64,000 bases of DNA from Achromobacter pulmonis. Lineage in GTDB: Bacteria > Pseudomonadota > Gammaproteobacteria > Burkholderiales > Burkholderiaceae_B. Below the pieces are notes generated by a model. It was not told the DNA's origin and did not search any database. It saw nothing but the letters and a program-made list of their open reading frames with translations. Positions 38,558 to 47,277 of this stretch are shown piece by piece (position 1 is the stretch's first letter; every line of letters starts with the position of its first letter). The position numbers and the translations under genes were made by a program. The stretch covers positions 124,001-188,000 of the forward strand of contig NZ_CADIJV010000006.1 of the NCBI RefSeq assembly GCF_902859765.1, read 5' to 3'.

Positions 38558-39577
38558 TTACTTGCCCGCATCCTCGGCGTGGTAGCGGCCCACGCGCTCG
38601 ACTTCGTTCTTCGAGCCCAGGATCACGCTGACGCGCTGGTGCAGCTTTTCCGGCTGGATGTCCAGGATGCGCTGGGTGCCGTTGATCGCCGCGCCGCCGG
38701 CCTGCTCGATGAGCAAGCTCATGGGGTTGGCTTCGTACATCAGGCGCAGCTTGCCGGCCTTGCCCGGCTCGCGCGCGTCCCACGGGTACATGAAGATGCC
38801 GCCGCGGGTCAGGATACGATGCACGTCGGCCACCATCGAGGCGATCCAACGCATGTTGTAGTCCTTGCCCAGGGGACCGGTGGCGCCGGCCAGGCAGTCG
38901 TCGATGTAGCGCTTGACCGGGGCGGCCCAGTGGCGCATGTTCGACATGTTGATGGCGAATTCCTTGGTGTCCTCGGGCACGCGGATGTTCTCGTGGGTCA
39001 GCACCCACGAACCCATTTCACGGTCCAGCGTGAAGCCCACCACGCCGTTGCCGATGGTCAGCACCAGCATGGTCTGCGGGCCGTAGACGGCGTAGCCGGC
39101 CACCACCTGCTTGTTGCCCGGCTGCAGGAAATCGGCCTCGCAGACGGGCGCGCCCGACACATTGTGGGGCGCATGCAGCACCGAGAAGATGGTGCCGATC
39201 GACACGTTCACGTCGATGTTCGACGAGCCGTCCAGCGGATCGAACAGCAGCAGGTATTCGCCCTTGGGATAGCGGTTCGGAATCAGGTGGATGGTCTCCA
39301 TCTCTTCCGACGCCATGGCCGCCAGGTGGCCGCCCCATTCGTTGGCTTCCAGCAGGATCTCGTTGGACAGCACGTCCAGCTTCTTCTGCACTTCGCCCTG
39401 CACGTTCTCGCTTTCGAGGCTGCCCAGCACGCCGCCGAGCGCGCCCTTGCTAACCGCGTGGCTGATCGCCTTGCAGGCGCGCGCCACGACTTCGATGAGC
39501 AGCCGCACTTCGGGGGCCAGGGCCTGCGCGGAGCGCTGCTGCTCCACCAGGTATTGGGTAAGTGTTTTACGTTTCAA
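38558..39577 (-). CDS. fbp: Fructose-1,6-bisphosphatase class I
   Basis: A 339-residue gluconeogenic enzyme removing the 1-phosphate of fructose 1,6-bisphosphate. The metal site is in [19 protein letters not shown], and substrate residues are in [17 protein letters not shown] and GGIFMYPWD. The start is TTG at 39577, supported by an AGGGAG sequence at the right distance; no ATG gives the family N-terminus. It lies 10 bases downstream of pepN and is probably co-transcribed with it. Confidence 0.96.
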   Translation of the reverse strand: MKRKTLTQYLVEQQRSAQALAPEVRLLIEVVARACKAISHAVSKGALGGVLGSLESENVQGEVQKKLDVLSNEILLEANEWGGHLAAMASEEMETIHLIPNRYPKGEYLLLFDPLDGSSNIDVNVSIGTIFSVLHAPHNVSGAPVCEADFLQPGNKQVVAGYAVYGPQTMLVLTIGNGVVGFTLDREMGSWVLTHENIRVPEDTKEFAINMSNMRHWAAPVKRYIDDCLAGATGPLGKDYNMRWIASMVADVHRILTRGGIFMYPWDAREPGKAGKLRLMYEANPMSLLIEQAGGAAINGTQRILDIQPEKLHQRVSVILGSKNEVERVGRYHAEDAGK

Positions 39578-39587
39578 AAGGTTCTCC

Positions 39588-42293
39588 CTATGCTGCGAAT
39601 TCTAATGCCTTGGACACGATTTCCTGCACGTTGCGCGACAGCCCTTCGTGGGCGCGCACCTGCTGCAGGGCTTGCTGCATGGGGCCGCGCAAGGCCGGCA
39701 CGTAGCGTGACCAGTTGTCCAGCGCGCGCGCCAGGCGCGCGGCGATTTCCGGATTGAGCGCGTCCAGCGCCAATACCTGGTCGGCCCAGAAGGCGTAGCC
39801 GGATCCGTCCGGATGGTGCATGCCGCGGGCGTTGTTCAGACAGAACTGGAAAATCAATGCCCGCGCCCGGTTCGGATTGCGCAGCGTGAACGCCGGGTGC
39901 GTCATCAGTTCGCGCGCCGTCTGCACCGTCGTGTAGCGCGCCGCCGCCTGCAGCGCGAACCACTTGTCCACCACCAGCGCGTTGTCGCGCCATTTGTCGT
40001 AGAACGCCGCCAGCGCCTGCTGCGGGAACTCGCCCTGGCCGTAGTTGATCAGGGCCGACAGCGCCGCCATGCTGTCGGTCATGTTGCCGGCGTGCTCGTA
40101 CTGCTGCTCGGCCAGACGCTGCGCCTCGTGCTCGCCGGCGGCCATAAGGTGGCTGAGCGCCAGGTTCTTCAGGGCGCGCTTGCCGGCCGGTACCGGCGCG
40201 GGGCTGTACGCGCCCGGCGTCTGGTTGTCATCGAAGGCCTGGCGGAATTCCACCGCGAGTTGGCGGCCCAGTTCGGCGCGCAGGAAGTCGCGCGCCACCG
40301 CCAGCGCCGGCGGATCGATGGCCAGCATGCGTTCGGCCAGGGTCTTTTCCGACGGCAGCGCCAGGGCGCGCGCGCGGTAGGCGGCATCCAGCGCCGGGTC
40401 GGTCAGCAGCGCGCGCCAGGCGGCGATGAAGGCCGGGTCGGCGTGCAGTGTGCGGCCTGCCTGGCGGGCCTCGGCCAGCGCCAGGATCTGGCGGGTGGCC
40501 AGTTCCTGGCCGGCTTCCCAGCGCGCGAACGGGTTGCCGTCGTGCGCCGACAGCAGCGCCAGTTCTGCGTCGGTCCAGTCGTAATCGACGATCACGGGCG
40601 CGGAAAAATCGCGCAACAGCGACGGCACTGGCATCTCGTCGATGTCGTCGAAATGCCATTGCTGGCTCTGGGTCGTCAGTTCCAGCAGCGCGGTGTCCTG
40701 GACCGCGCCGTCGTGGCGCAGAGGCAGGGCGCGGCCTTGGCGGTCGAGCAGGCCGATGGCGAAGGGAATGTGGTACGGCGCCTTGACGAAGCCGGCGGGG
40801 GCCTTCTTCTCGACGCCGACCGGCAAGCATTCCTGCGACAGGGTCACGGTGCAGCGGCGCGCGGCGGCGTCGTGCGTCAGCTTGACCGTCACGCGCGGCG
40901 TGCCGGCCTGACGGTACCAGTTGCGGAACACGGACAGGTCGCGGCCCGGGTGCTGGCGCGTATAGACCGATTCCATGGCGGCGACGAAGTCGTCGCAAGT
41001 CACGGCCTGGCCGTCGTGGCGGCGGAAATACTCGTCCATGCCGGCGCGGAAACCGGCTTCGCCCAGCAGCGTGTGCTGCATGCGGATGACCTCGGCGCCC
41101 TTCTCGTACACCGTGGCGGTGTAGAAGTTGCCGATTTCCTGGTAGCTGTCGGGGCGGATCGGGTGGGCCATCGGGCCCGCGTCCTCGGGGAACTGCGCCG
41201 CGCGCAGCGTCACCACGTCGTCGATGCGCTTGACCGCGCGGGCGCTGGCCGCGGCGGTATCGTCCATACCTTGCGCCATCATGTCGGCGCTGAATTCCTG
41301 GTCGCGGAACACCGTCAGGCCTTCCTTCAGGCTCAACTGGAACCAGTCGCGGCAGGTGACGCGGTTGCCGGTCCAGTTGTGGAAATATTCGTGGCCGATG
41401 ACCGATTCGATGCCCTCGTAATTGGCGTCCGTGGCGGTATCCGCGTCGGCCAGCACATAGGCGGCATTGAAGATGTTCAGGCCCTTGTTCTCCATTGCGC
41501 CCATGTTGAAGTCATGGACGGCCACCACCATGAAGCGGTCCAGGTCGAGTTCCAGGCCGAAGCGGGTCTCGTCCCAGCGCAGCGCGCGCACCAGGGAGTC
41601 CAGCGCCCATTCGGTCTTGGTCTCGGCGCCCGGGTCGCTATACACCTGCAACAGCACGTCGCGGCCGCTGGCTGTCTTGACGGTGGTTTCGCGGTGGGTC
41701 AGGTTGCCGCCCACCAGGGCGAACAGGTAGCAGGGCTTGGGGAACGGGTCTTCCCATTCGACTTCGTTGCGGCCGTCGGGCAACTGGCGCGAGGCGACCA
41801 GGTTGCCGTTGGACAGCAGCACCGGGTAGGCTGGTTCGGCGCGCAGGGTCACGCGATAGCGCGACATGACATCCGGGCGATCGGCGAACCAGGTGATGCG
41901 GCGAAAGCCCTCGGCCTCGCATTGGGTGAAGAAATTGCCGCCCGATACATACAGGCCCATCAGGGTCGAATTGGCGGCCGGTTTGCAGCGGCTGACGATC
42001 TCCACGGAGGCTTCGGCGGGCAGGCCGTACAGCGCCAGGCTCTGTTCGGACAGGTGGTAGCGGTCGGCCGGCAGGGCCTGGCCGTCCACGCCTACCGAGA
42101 CGAGTTCCAGTTCTTCGCCGTCCAGCACCAGGGCGGCGTCGGCGCTGGCGTCGGTCTTGCGCCGCACCTGCATGACGCAACGCACCTCGGTGCTGTCCGG
42201 CGCCAGGTCGAAGGTCAGGCAGACGTGTGGAATGTCGTAGGGGTAGGGCTGGTAATCCTTGCGATATACGGTAACGGGCGTGTCTGTGCGCAT
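39588..42293 (-). CDS. pepN: Aminopeptidase N (M1 family)
   Basis: A 901-residue zinc aminopeptidase that trims cytosolic peptides. The substrate N-terminus motif appears as [17 protein letters not shown], the zinc site as HEYFH at residues 301-305 with the third ligand in [14 protein letters not shown]. The C-terminal half is the helical PepN-specific region. ATG 42293 gives [20 protein letters not shown], the family start; an upstream in-frame ATG at 42401 would add 36 unconserved residues. First gene of a pepN-fbp unit. Confidence 0.96.
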   Translation of the reverse strand: MRTDTPVTVYRKDYQPYPYDIPHVCLTFDLAPDSTEVRCVMQVRRKTDASADAALVLDGEELELVSVGVDGQALPADRYHLSEQSLALYGLPAEASVEIVSRCKPAANSTLMGLYVSGGNFFTQCEAEGFRRITWFADRPDVMSRYRVTLRAEPAYPVLLSNGNLVASRQLPDGRNEVEWEDPFPKPCYLFALVGGNLTHRETTVKTASGRDVLLQVYSDPGAETKTEWALDSLVRALRWDETRFGLELDLDRFMVVAVHDFNMGAMENKGLNIFNAAYVLADADTATDANYEGIESVIGHEYFHNWTGNRVTCRDWFQLSLKEGLTVFRDQEFSADMMAQGMDDTAAASARAVKRIDDVVTLRAAQFPEDAGPMAHPIRPDSYQEIGNFYTATVYEKGAEVIRMQHTLLGEAGFRAGMDEYFRRHDGQAVTCDDFVAAMESVYTRQHPGRDLSVFRNWYRQAGTPRVTVKLTHDAAARRCTVTLSQECLPVGVEKKAPAGFVKAPYHIPFAIGLLDRQGRALPLRHDGAVQDTALLELTTQSQQWHFDDIDEMPVPSLLRDFSAPVIVDYDWTDAELALLSAHDGNPFARWEAGQELATRQILALAEARQAGRTLHADPAFIAAWRALLTDPALDAAYRARALALPSEKTLAERMLAIDPPALAVARDFLRAELGRQLAVEFRQAFDDNQTPGAYSPAPVPAGKRALKNLALSHLMAAGEHEAQRLAEQQYEHAGNMTDSMAALSALINYGQGEFPQQALAAFYDKWRDNALVVDKWFALQAAARYTTVQTARELMTHPAFTLRNPNRARALIFQFCLNNARGMHHPDGSGYAFWADQVLALDALNPEIAARLARALDNWSRYVPALRGPMQQALQQVRAHEGLSRNVQEIVSKALEFAA

Positions 42294-42443
42294 GGGATTG
42301 CAGTCCTGTATGAACGAGAGTCCTATTGTAGTGGTTGGGCCGTGCCACGCCGACGCGGCCGGACGCGGCGGGCGTAAACTTTCGGCGGCCCATGTGGTCA
42401 AAGCTCAGTATGATGGGCGCCGTCGCGCAATGAGGAGTTGCAT

Positions 42444-43082
42444 ATGTTTCGTTCTTCCCCGCTCAATGCCGGCCGCTGGGCCGCCGTGCTGGCCGTTTTG
42501 GGGGCGCTTGTGCTGAGCGGATGCGCCACGCCCTCGGTCTCGGCGCGTGTCACCTCGTTCCAGCAATGGCCCACCGGCGTCGAAGGCCAGACCTACCAAT
42601 TCGTGCCGGCCGATCCTTCGCAGGCCAATAATCTCGAATACCAGTCCTACCAGGATATGGTCCGCGCGGGTATCGGCGCGACCGGGCTGGTGGAAGCGCG
42701 CGCCGGCACCAAGGCCCGTTTCGATGTTTCCTTTCGCTATGGCACGACCCAGACCCAGGTGATGGTGCGGCGGCCCTATGACCCGTATTTCAACGGTGGC
42801 TACGGTTATGGCGGCTTCTATGGTCCGCGGCCCTGGGGCGGATACTACGGTTATTGGGGGCCGGAATGGGTCGACGTTCCGGTCGTGGCCCAGCGCAATA
42901 CGCTCACCCTGCAGATCCACGACAATCAGCGCGGCGGGGCGGAGGTCTATCGTTCCAGCGCCTACATTCTCAGCGAGCAGGACAATTTCATGCGCATGAT
43001 GCCCTTCCTGGTGCGGGCAATATTTGACAATTTCCCGGGAAATAATGGCGCTGAACGTGAAATCCAGTTTCCGTTGCAGTGA
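42444..43082 (+). CDS. DUF4136 lipoprotein
   Basis: A 212-residue predicted outer-membrane lipoprotein. The signal helix (about 13-28) ends LVLSGCATP with the lipidated Cys; DUF4136 spans about 40-205 and contains TYQFVPADPSQANNLEYQSY and the C-terminal IFDNFPGNNG. A Gly/Tyr-rich loop (NGGYGYGGFYGPRPWGGYYG, about 120-140) interrupts the domain. ATG 42444 follows a GAGGAG ribosome-binding sequence; an upstream TTG at 42438 is in frame. Function unknown. A terminator follows. Confidence 0.85.
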   Translation: MFRSSPLNAGRWAAVLAVLGALVLSGCATPSVSARVTSFQQWPTGVEGQTYQFVPADPSQANNLEYQSYQDMVRAGIGATGLVEARAGTKARFDVSFRYGTTQTQVMVRRPYDPYFNGGYGYGGFYGPRPWGGYYGYWGPEWVDVPVVAQRNTLTLQIHDNQRGGAEVYRSSAYILSEQDNFMRMMPFLVRAIFDNFPGNNGAEREIQFPLQ

Positions 43083-43115
43083 ATTTTGCAGCCTTGCGCT
43101 GCAATCCTAAAATAA

Positions 43116-43145
43116 AAAAAGCGCACCATATTGGTGCGCTTTTTA
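43116..43145. terminator. Terminator between the DUF4136 gene and the H-NS gene
   Basis: AGCGCACCA-TAT-TGGTGCGCT (43120-43140) is preceded by seven A and followed by TTTTAT. The symmetric A/T flanks make it bidirectional between these convergent genes. Confidence 0.92.
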
Positions 43146-43168
43146 TCTTTCTTACTGAAAAATAGCTT

Positions 43169-43549
43169 TTATTCCTTGATCAGAAAACTGTCGCGCGTGG
43201 CGCCAGCGGCTTCTTCCGCGGCGAGCCAGCGCGGCGCCTTGCCGCGACCGCTCCAGGTTTCGCCGGTTTGGGGGTGGCGGTACTTGGGCGCCACAGCGCG
43301 CTTGACGGCGTTGGCGGGGCGGGCGGCGGCACCGGCCTTGCGGCGGCCACCTGCGGCGCGGACGGGTTTGCCGGCGCCATAGGCGGCGGCAATCTCTTCT
43401 GGGGTGATGTCGTATTCGCGCATGGAAGTGATGATCGAAGCGATCACCGGCTTACGGCGCTTGGTCTGTAGGACTTCAGCCTTCTTTTGGAGCTTGTTGA
43501 TTTCCTTTTCGATCTTTGCTTGCAGAGCTGCGTAGGTTTCTCGGGCCAT
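43169..43549 (-). CDS. H-NS family nucleoid protein (BpH3-like)
   Basis: A 126-residue histone-like nucleoid-structuring protein. Residues 1-60 form the coiled-coil oligomerisation region (LQAKIEKEINKLQKKAEVLQ); a basic Ala/Pro/Lys linker follows, and the C-terminal DNA-binding domain has YRHPQTGETWSGRGKAPRWL, the short-type H-NS motif with the AT-hook-like Gly-Arg-Gly-Lys. This type was described in Bordetella pertussis as BpH3. It should silence AT-rich and acquired DNA. The unusual AT-richer gap just upstream may contain its autoregulatory sites. Confidence 0.9.
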   Translation of the reverse strand: MARETYAALQAKIEKEINKLQKKAEVLQTKRRKPVIASIITSMREYDITPEEIAAAYGAGKPVRAAGGRRKAGAAARPANAVKRAVAPKYRHPQTGETWSGRGKAPRWLAAEEAAGATRDSFLIKE

Positions 43550-43718
43550 GGTTATTCCTGATTATGGAACTGCTTTAATCGCCGGCGGAGTTATGTTTAT
43601 TTGTTGTGCCTCGCATAATACAGAAATTACCGCCCGCTTGCCGCGGTTCGGGACTAATTACTTTGTATCAAAACCGCCGGAGAGTCTTTAGGCACGCGGG
43701 TTCGCGCCATGAACAAGT

Positions 43719-43739
43719 TTTGGGAAGGATATTCCCAAA
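43719..43739. promoter_or_regulatory. Inverted repeat in the gap upstream of the H-NS gene
   Basis: TTTGGGAA (43719-43726) and TTCCCAAA (43732-43739) form a perfect 8-bp dyad around GGATA, of a size typical for a dimeric repressor operator. The second arm is followed by TTTGGGACTAATT, a near-repeat of the first arm. No protein is known to me that binds this sequence. Confidence 0.45.
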
Positions 43740-44060
43740 TTTGGGACTAATTGAAACAAGGCTTGCTTTGGTTCATAGAACGGACGAATGCCGGGAATGT
43801 TTGTCTGATTTATAGGTCTTTGTTTCATGAAGTGAGCGGATGGCGGGCAGATCGAGAATTTTCAGCCCTAAGTCAGGACATTTTCCAGCAAGGCGGCAAC
43901 GCATGGCGGGATTTATCGAAACTCGCGCCAAGAGGTCGGATGACCTGGGTCGGGCGCGTATTGCAGCGGTTTGCCTGGCTATGCGTATTTTCATTCCCAC
44001 CCTTCGAGAATGTTATGCCGGCTTGCTTTCCCACATGTGAGGACCGGCTCGGGGCCTTGT

Positions 44061-44090
44061 TGCAGGCTTCGTTATTGCAGGCTTCGCTAT
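44061..44090 (+). repeat. 15-bp tandem repeat
   Basis: Two adjacent copies of TGCAGGCTTCGTTAT / TGCAGGCTTCGCTAT differ at one base. Such a short tandem pair is likely to have arisen by slippage and could vary in number between strains. Confidence 0.75.
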
Positions 44091-44341
44091 TTTTGTTGTC
44101 GAGTTGTATGACAAGTTTGCGGCCGGGGGGCGAAGTAAGACAGCGGGGGTGGATGGATATGCGCGGCGGAACAGCCGTATTTTGTCGCGCGCGCCGCTTT
44201 TAGTTTGGGACCAGTCCCCAATTGGTTAACTTGCTAGTAAATATGTGCGGCGCGCGACGTCGTGCCCGTGTCGGCGGTACGATATAGCCTTGAGCGTCAT
44301 GACAGCCGCGTGACCCCGCCGGCGCGCCCCAACAGAGTCCT

Positions 44342-45802
44342 ATGAAAATCATCGATCCCGCTATTGCATCCCTGGCCACCGCCAAATCGCTGTTGCTCGA
44401 CCCCTGGGGGCTGACCGAGGCCGACATGGCGCGCGCGCTCGGCGAAATCTTCACCCACAAGGTCGACTACGCCGATCTGTATTTCCAGTACACCCGCAGC
44501 GAAGGCTGGAGCCTGGAAGAGGGCATCGTCAAGACGGGCAGCTTTTCCATCAGCCAGGGAGTCGGTGTGCGGGCCGTGAGCGGCGAGAAAACCGCGTTTG
44601 CCTATTCCGATTCCCTGTCGCCCGAGGCCCTGCTGTCCTCGGCCCACGCGGTGCGCGGCATCGCCCGCCGCGGTGCCGGCAAGGTCAAGGTGGCAGCGCA
44701 GGTCGAGGCCGAAATCGGCCGCAGCCTGTATGCCGACATCGATCCGGTGGCGACACTGACCGCCCCCGAGAAGGTCGCGCTGCTCGAGCGCATCGAGCGC
44801 ATGGCGCGGGCCCGCGACCCGCATGTGATCCAGGTCATGGCCGGCCTGGGCGCAGAGTACGACGTGGTGCTGGTGGCCGGCAGCGATGGCCGCCTGGCCG
44901 CTGACGTGCGGCCCTTGGTGCGCCTGTCGCTGACCGTGATCGCCGAGCGCAATGGCCGGCGCGAGATGGGCCATGCCGGCGGCGGCGGCCGCCTGGGGCT
45001 GGCGTATTTCACCGACGAAATGCTGCAGGGCTACGTCGAGCGCGCGGTGCACGAAGCCATGGTCAATCTCGAGGCCCGTCCGGCGCCGGCTGGCGAAATG
45101 ACCGTGGTGCTCGGGTCGGGTTGGCCCGGCATCCTGCTGCATGAAGCGGTGGGCCACGGTCTGGAGGGCGATTTCAACCGCAAGGGATCGAGCGTGTTCT
45201 CGGGCCGCATCGGCGAGCGCGTCGCCTCCAAGGGCGTGACCGTGGTTGACGATGGCACCATTCCGGACCGCCGCGGCTCGCTCAATATCGACGACGAAGG
45301 CAACGCCACCCAGCGCAACGTGCTGATCGAAGATGGCATCCTGCGCGGCTACATGCAGGACACCCTGAATGCCCGCCTGATGAAGACGGCGGCCACCGGC
45401 AACGGCCGCCGCGAATCGTTCGCGCACCTGCCGATGCCGCGCATGACCAACACCTACATGCTGGCTGGCGACAAGGCGCCCGAGGAGATCATCGCATCCG
45501 TCAAGCGCGGCCTGTACGCGGCCAACTTCGGCGGCGGCCAGGTCGACATCACCAACGGCAAGTTCGTGTTCTCAGCCTCCGAGGCCTACATGATCGAGGA
45601 CGGCAAGGTGACGTATCCGGTCAAGGGGGCCACGCTGATCGGCAACGGCCCAGACGCCATGACCCGCGTCACCATGATCGGCGACGACCTGAAGCTGGAT
45701 TCGGGCGTGGGCACGTGTGGCAAGGATGGCCAGAGCGTGCCGGTTGGCGTGGGCATGCCCACGGTCCGCATGGAAGGCCTGACCGTGGGCGGCACCGCCT
45801 GA
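44342..45802 (+). CDS. tldD: Metalloprotease TldD
   Basis: A 486-residue peptidase (E. coli 481) that with TldE/PmbA forms a barrel complex degrading unfolded peptides and maturing some modified peptides. The zinc-binding HEAVGH is at residues 267-272 within [40 protein letters not shown] and the C-terminal [16 protein letters not shown] are family hallmarks. The partner TldE/PmbA gene is not in this window, though both are usually scattered. It is followed by the aroG leader. Confidence 0.95.
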   Translation: MKIIDPAIASLATAKSLLLDPWGLTEADMARALGEIFTHKVDYADLYFQYTRSEGWSLEEGIVKTGSFSISQGVGVRAVSGEKTAFAYSDSLSPEALLSSAHAVRGIARRGAGKVKVAAQVEAEIGRSLYADIDPVATLTAPEKVALLERIERMARARDPHVIQVMAGLGAEYDVVLVAGSDGRLAADVRPLVRLSLTVIAERNGRREMGHAGGGGRLGLAYFTDEMLQGYVERAVHEAMVNLEARPAPAGEMTVVLGSGWPGILLHEAVGHGLEGDFNRKGSSVFSGRIGERVASKGVTVVDDGTIPDRRGSLNIDDEGNATQRNVLIEDGILRGYMQDTLNARLMKTAATGNGRRESFAHLPMPRMTNTYMLAGDKAPEEIIASVKRGLYAANFGGGQVDITNGKFVFSASEAYMIEDGKVTYPVKGATLIGNGPDAMTRVTMIGDDLKLDSGVGTCGKDGQSVPVGVGMPTVRMEGLTVGGTA

Positions 45803-45904
45803 CGCACCCGCCACGACTGCCCCGCGACCGGTCGGCGGGGGAGCGCTACGCCGCATTGAAAACCGGCGTGACGGTCCGAAAAAATTGTGCTAGAGTCTTT
45901 TTCC

Positions 45905-45988
45905 ATGAAATTTGCGTCCCCCGCCTTTTACTTTTACTTTTATGGTTTTCTGAAGCCGCTGGCGGAGGAAGGGACGCGCTCAATCTGA
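45905..45988 (+). CDS. Phe/Tyr-rich leader peptide of aroG
   Basis: A 27-residue open frame, ATG 45905 to TGA 45986-45988, that contains the run F-Y-F-Y-F-Y-G-F at codons 8-15: five Phe and three Tyr among the first 15 codons. It lies between tldD and aroG and is followed by a terminator, the layout of an amino-acid-sensing attenuator. The RNA covering its codons 4-7 pairs with a segment over codons 19-25. A weak AGAG precedes the ATG. Its role is to make ribosome stalling report low charged tRNA-Phe or tRNA-Tyr. Too short for routine gene calling. Confidence 0.85.
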   Translation: MKFASPAFYFYFYGFLKPLAEEGTRSI

Positions 45989-46041
45989 AGTTTGGAAAGA
46001 ATCCCCCCAAAAAAGCCGCCAGCGAACTGGCGGCTTTTTTT
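45914..46041 (+). promoter_or_regulatory. Transcription attenuator controlling aroG
   Basis: Four segments can be read. Segment 1 GCGTCCC+CCGCC (45914-45925) pairs with segment 2 GGCGG+GGGACGC (45961-45965 and 45971-45977), 12 bp with an AGGAA bulge. Segment 2 CGCTGGCGG (45957-45965) can instead pair with segment 3 CCGCCAGCG (46016-46024), 9 bp. Segment 3 otherwise pairs with segment 4 to make the terminator GCCGCCAG-CGAA-CTGGCGGC (46015-46034) with seven T. A ribosome stalled on the Phe/Tyr codons (45926-45949) masks segment 1 or its pairing, frees segment 2 and prevents termination. Confidence 0.85.
46015..46041 (+). terminator. Attenuator terminator in the aroG leader
   Basis: Perfect 8-bp stem GCCGCCAG/CTGGCGGC with a CGAA tetraloop, A residues before and seven T after. 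It is 65 bases before the aroG start and after the leader peptide stop. Confidence 0.92.
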
Positions 46042-46105
46042 GTGCCGTCAGCTTGAGGAACACCCCGGGACCGATCCCGGTGGCGGGAAACCCAGGAGCA
46101 GTACC

Positions 46106-47179
46106 GTGTCACACAATACCGACGACCTTCGCATCCGAGAAATCAAAGAGCTGAATCCGCCCGCGCACGTGATGCGCGAATTCGCCTGCACCCAGCAGGC
46201 CTCCGACACCGTGTTCGCTGCCCGGCAGTCGATGCACCGCATCCTGCATGGCATGGACGACCGCATGATCGTCGTGATCGGCCCGTGTTCGATTCACGAT
46301 ACCCGCGCGGCGATCGAATATGCGAAGCGGCTCAAGCCGGTGCGCGACCGCCTGAGCGCGGACCTGGAAATCGTCATGCGCGTGTATTTCGAGAAACCGC
46401 GCACCACGGTCGGCTGGAAGGGGCTGATCAACGACCCGGACCTGGACGGCAGCTTCGACATCAACAAAGGGGTGCGCGTGGCGCGCGAACTGCTGTTGGA
46501 CATCAACAGCCTGGGCCTGCCGGCAGGGTGCGAGTTCCTCGACATGATTACGCCGCAGTACATTGCGGACCTGGTGTCCTGGGGGGCGATCGGGGCGCGC
46601 ACGACGGAAAGCCAAGTGCATCGCGAACTGGCATCCGGCCTGTCGTGTCCGGTGGGTTTCAAGAATGGCACGGATGGCAATGTGAAGATCGCGGTCGACG
46701 CGATCAAGGCGGCCTCGCAGCCGCACCATTTCCTGTCGGTGACCAAGGGCGGACATTCGGCCATCGTCTCGACGGCCGGCAACGAGGACTGTCACGTCAT
46801 CCTGCGCGGCGGCAAGACGCCGAACTACGACGCCGCCAGTGTCGATGCCGCCTGCCAGGACATGGCCAAGGCTGGCCTGGCGCAGCGCATCATGATCGAT
46901 GCCAGCCACGCCAACAGCAGCAAGAAGCCCGAGAACCAGCCGCTGGTGATCGAGGACGTGGCGCGCCAGATGGAAGCCGGCGACGCGCGGCTGGTTGGTG
47001 TGATGGTCGAAAGCCACTTGCTGGGCGGCCGCCAGGACATGGTGCCGGGCACGCCCCTGGTGTACGGCCAGAGCATCACCGATGGCTGCATCGACTGGGA
47101 TGCTTCGGTGGCCGTGCTCGAACGCCTGGCGCACGCCGTGCGGGAGCGCCGCCGCGTCGCGCTGACCTCCGGCAAGTGA
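46106..47179 (+). CDS. aroG: 3-deoxy-7-phosphoheptulonate synthase (class I)
   Basis: A 357-residue DAHP synthase that condenses phosphoenolpyruvate and erythrose 4-phosphate in the first step of aromatic amino acid synthesis. VIGPCSIHDTRAAIEYAKRL, VMRVYFEKPRTTVGWKGLIN, GARTTESQVHRELASG and IDASHANSSKKPENQ with the metal and substrate residues are present. The start is GTG 46106 after CCAGGAG. The feedback type (Phe, Tyr or Trp) cannot be fixed by eye, but the upstream leader has Phe and Tyr codons and no Trp, so the Phe- or Tyr-sensitive isoenzyme is likely. Its symbol follows the family (aroF/aroG/aroH are alternatives). Confidence 0.93.
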   Translation: MSHNTDDLRIREIKELNPPAHVMREFACTQQASDTVFAARQSMHRILHGMDDRMIVVIGPCSIHDTRAAIEYAKRLKPVRDRLSADLEIVMRVYFEKPRTTVGWKGLINDPDLDGSFDINKGVRVARELLLDINSLGLPAGCEFLDMITPQYIADLVSWGAIGARTTESQVHRELASGLSCPVGFKNGTDGNVKIAVDAIKAASQPHHFLSVTKGGHSAIVSTAGNEDCHVILRGGKTPNYDAASVDAACQDMAKAGLAQRIMIDASHANSSKKPENQPLVIEDVARQMEAGDARLVGVMVESHLLGGRQDMVPGTPLVYGQSITDGCIDWDASVAVLERLAHAVRERRRVALTSGK

Positions 47180-47189
47180 GCCGGACGGG

Positions 47190-47219
47190 CCGCAAGCCGT
47201 CCGCACGGGCGGTTTGCGG
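47190..47219 (+). terminator. Hairpin after aroG
   Basis: A 13-bp stem with two G-U pairs and a GCAC loop, CCGCAAGCCGTCC / GGGCGGTTTGCGG. It lacks a U run, so termination would be inefficient or factor-dependent. Confidence 0.45.
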
Positions 47220-47277
47220 TGCAGCATGGCGGGCGGCGTAGAATAATCGGATTACCCAATCCGAGAATCCGCTGATC

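Larger units (their letters stand above)
43550..44341. other. 792-bp region without a recognisable gene
   Basis: The stretch between the H-NS gene and tldD is lower in GC than its surroundings and has no protein of a known family. It contains an 8-bp inverted repeat TTTGGGAA-N5-TTCCCAAA at 43719-43739, a direct repeat GGGACTAATT at 43650-43659 and 43743-43752, and a 15-bp tandem repeat at 44061-44090. The open frames through it (for example 43751-44203) have codon use unlike the neighbours. It may be regulatory, an RNA gene, or the remnant of lost DNA. Confidence 0.6.

Noticed and set aside
39813-42377. A long open frame of more than 850 codons antisense to pepN.
   Set aside because: It is a product of high-GC codon bias in pepN; its translation is Arg/Gln/His/Val-rich low-complexity with no family motif, while the minus strand has every PepN motif.
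43751-44203. A 150-codon frame in the gap before tldD.
   Set aside because: No convincing ribosome-binding site, no family resemblance, codon use unlike neighbouring genes, and it includes the 15-bp tandem repeat as a repeated peptide. Kept only as part of the described gap.
45891-45896. TAGAGT as the -10 box of the aroG leader.
   Set aside because: Transcription would then start within a couple of bases of the leader ATG, leaving no room for a ribosome-binding site; the true promoter is probably further upstream, near TTGAAA at 45856.
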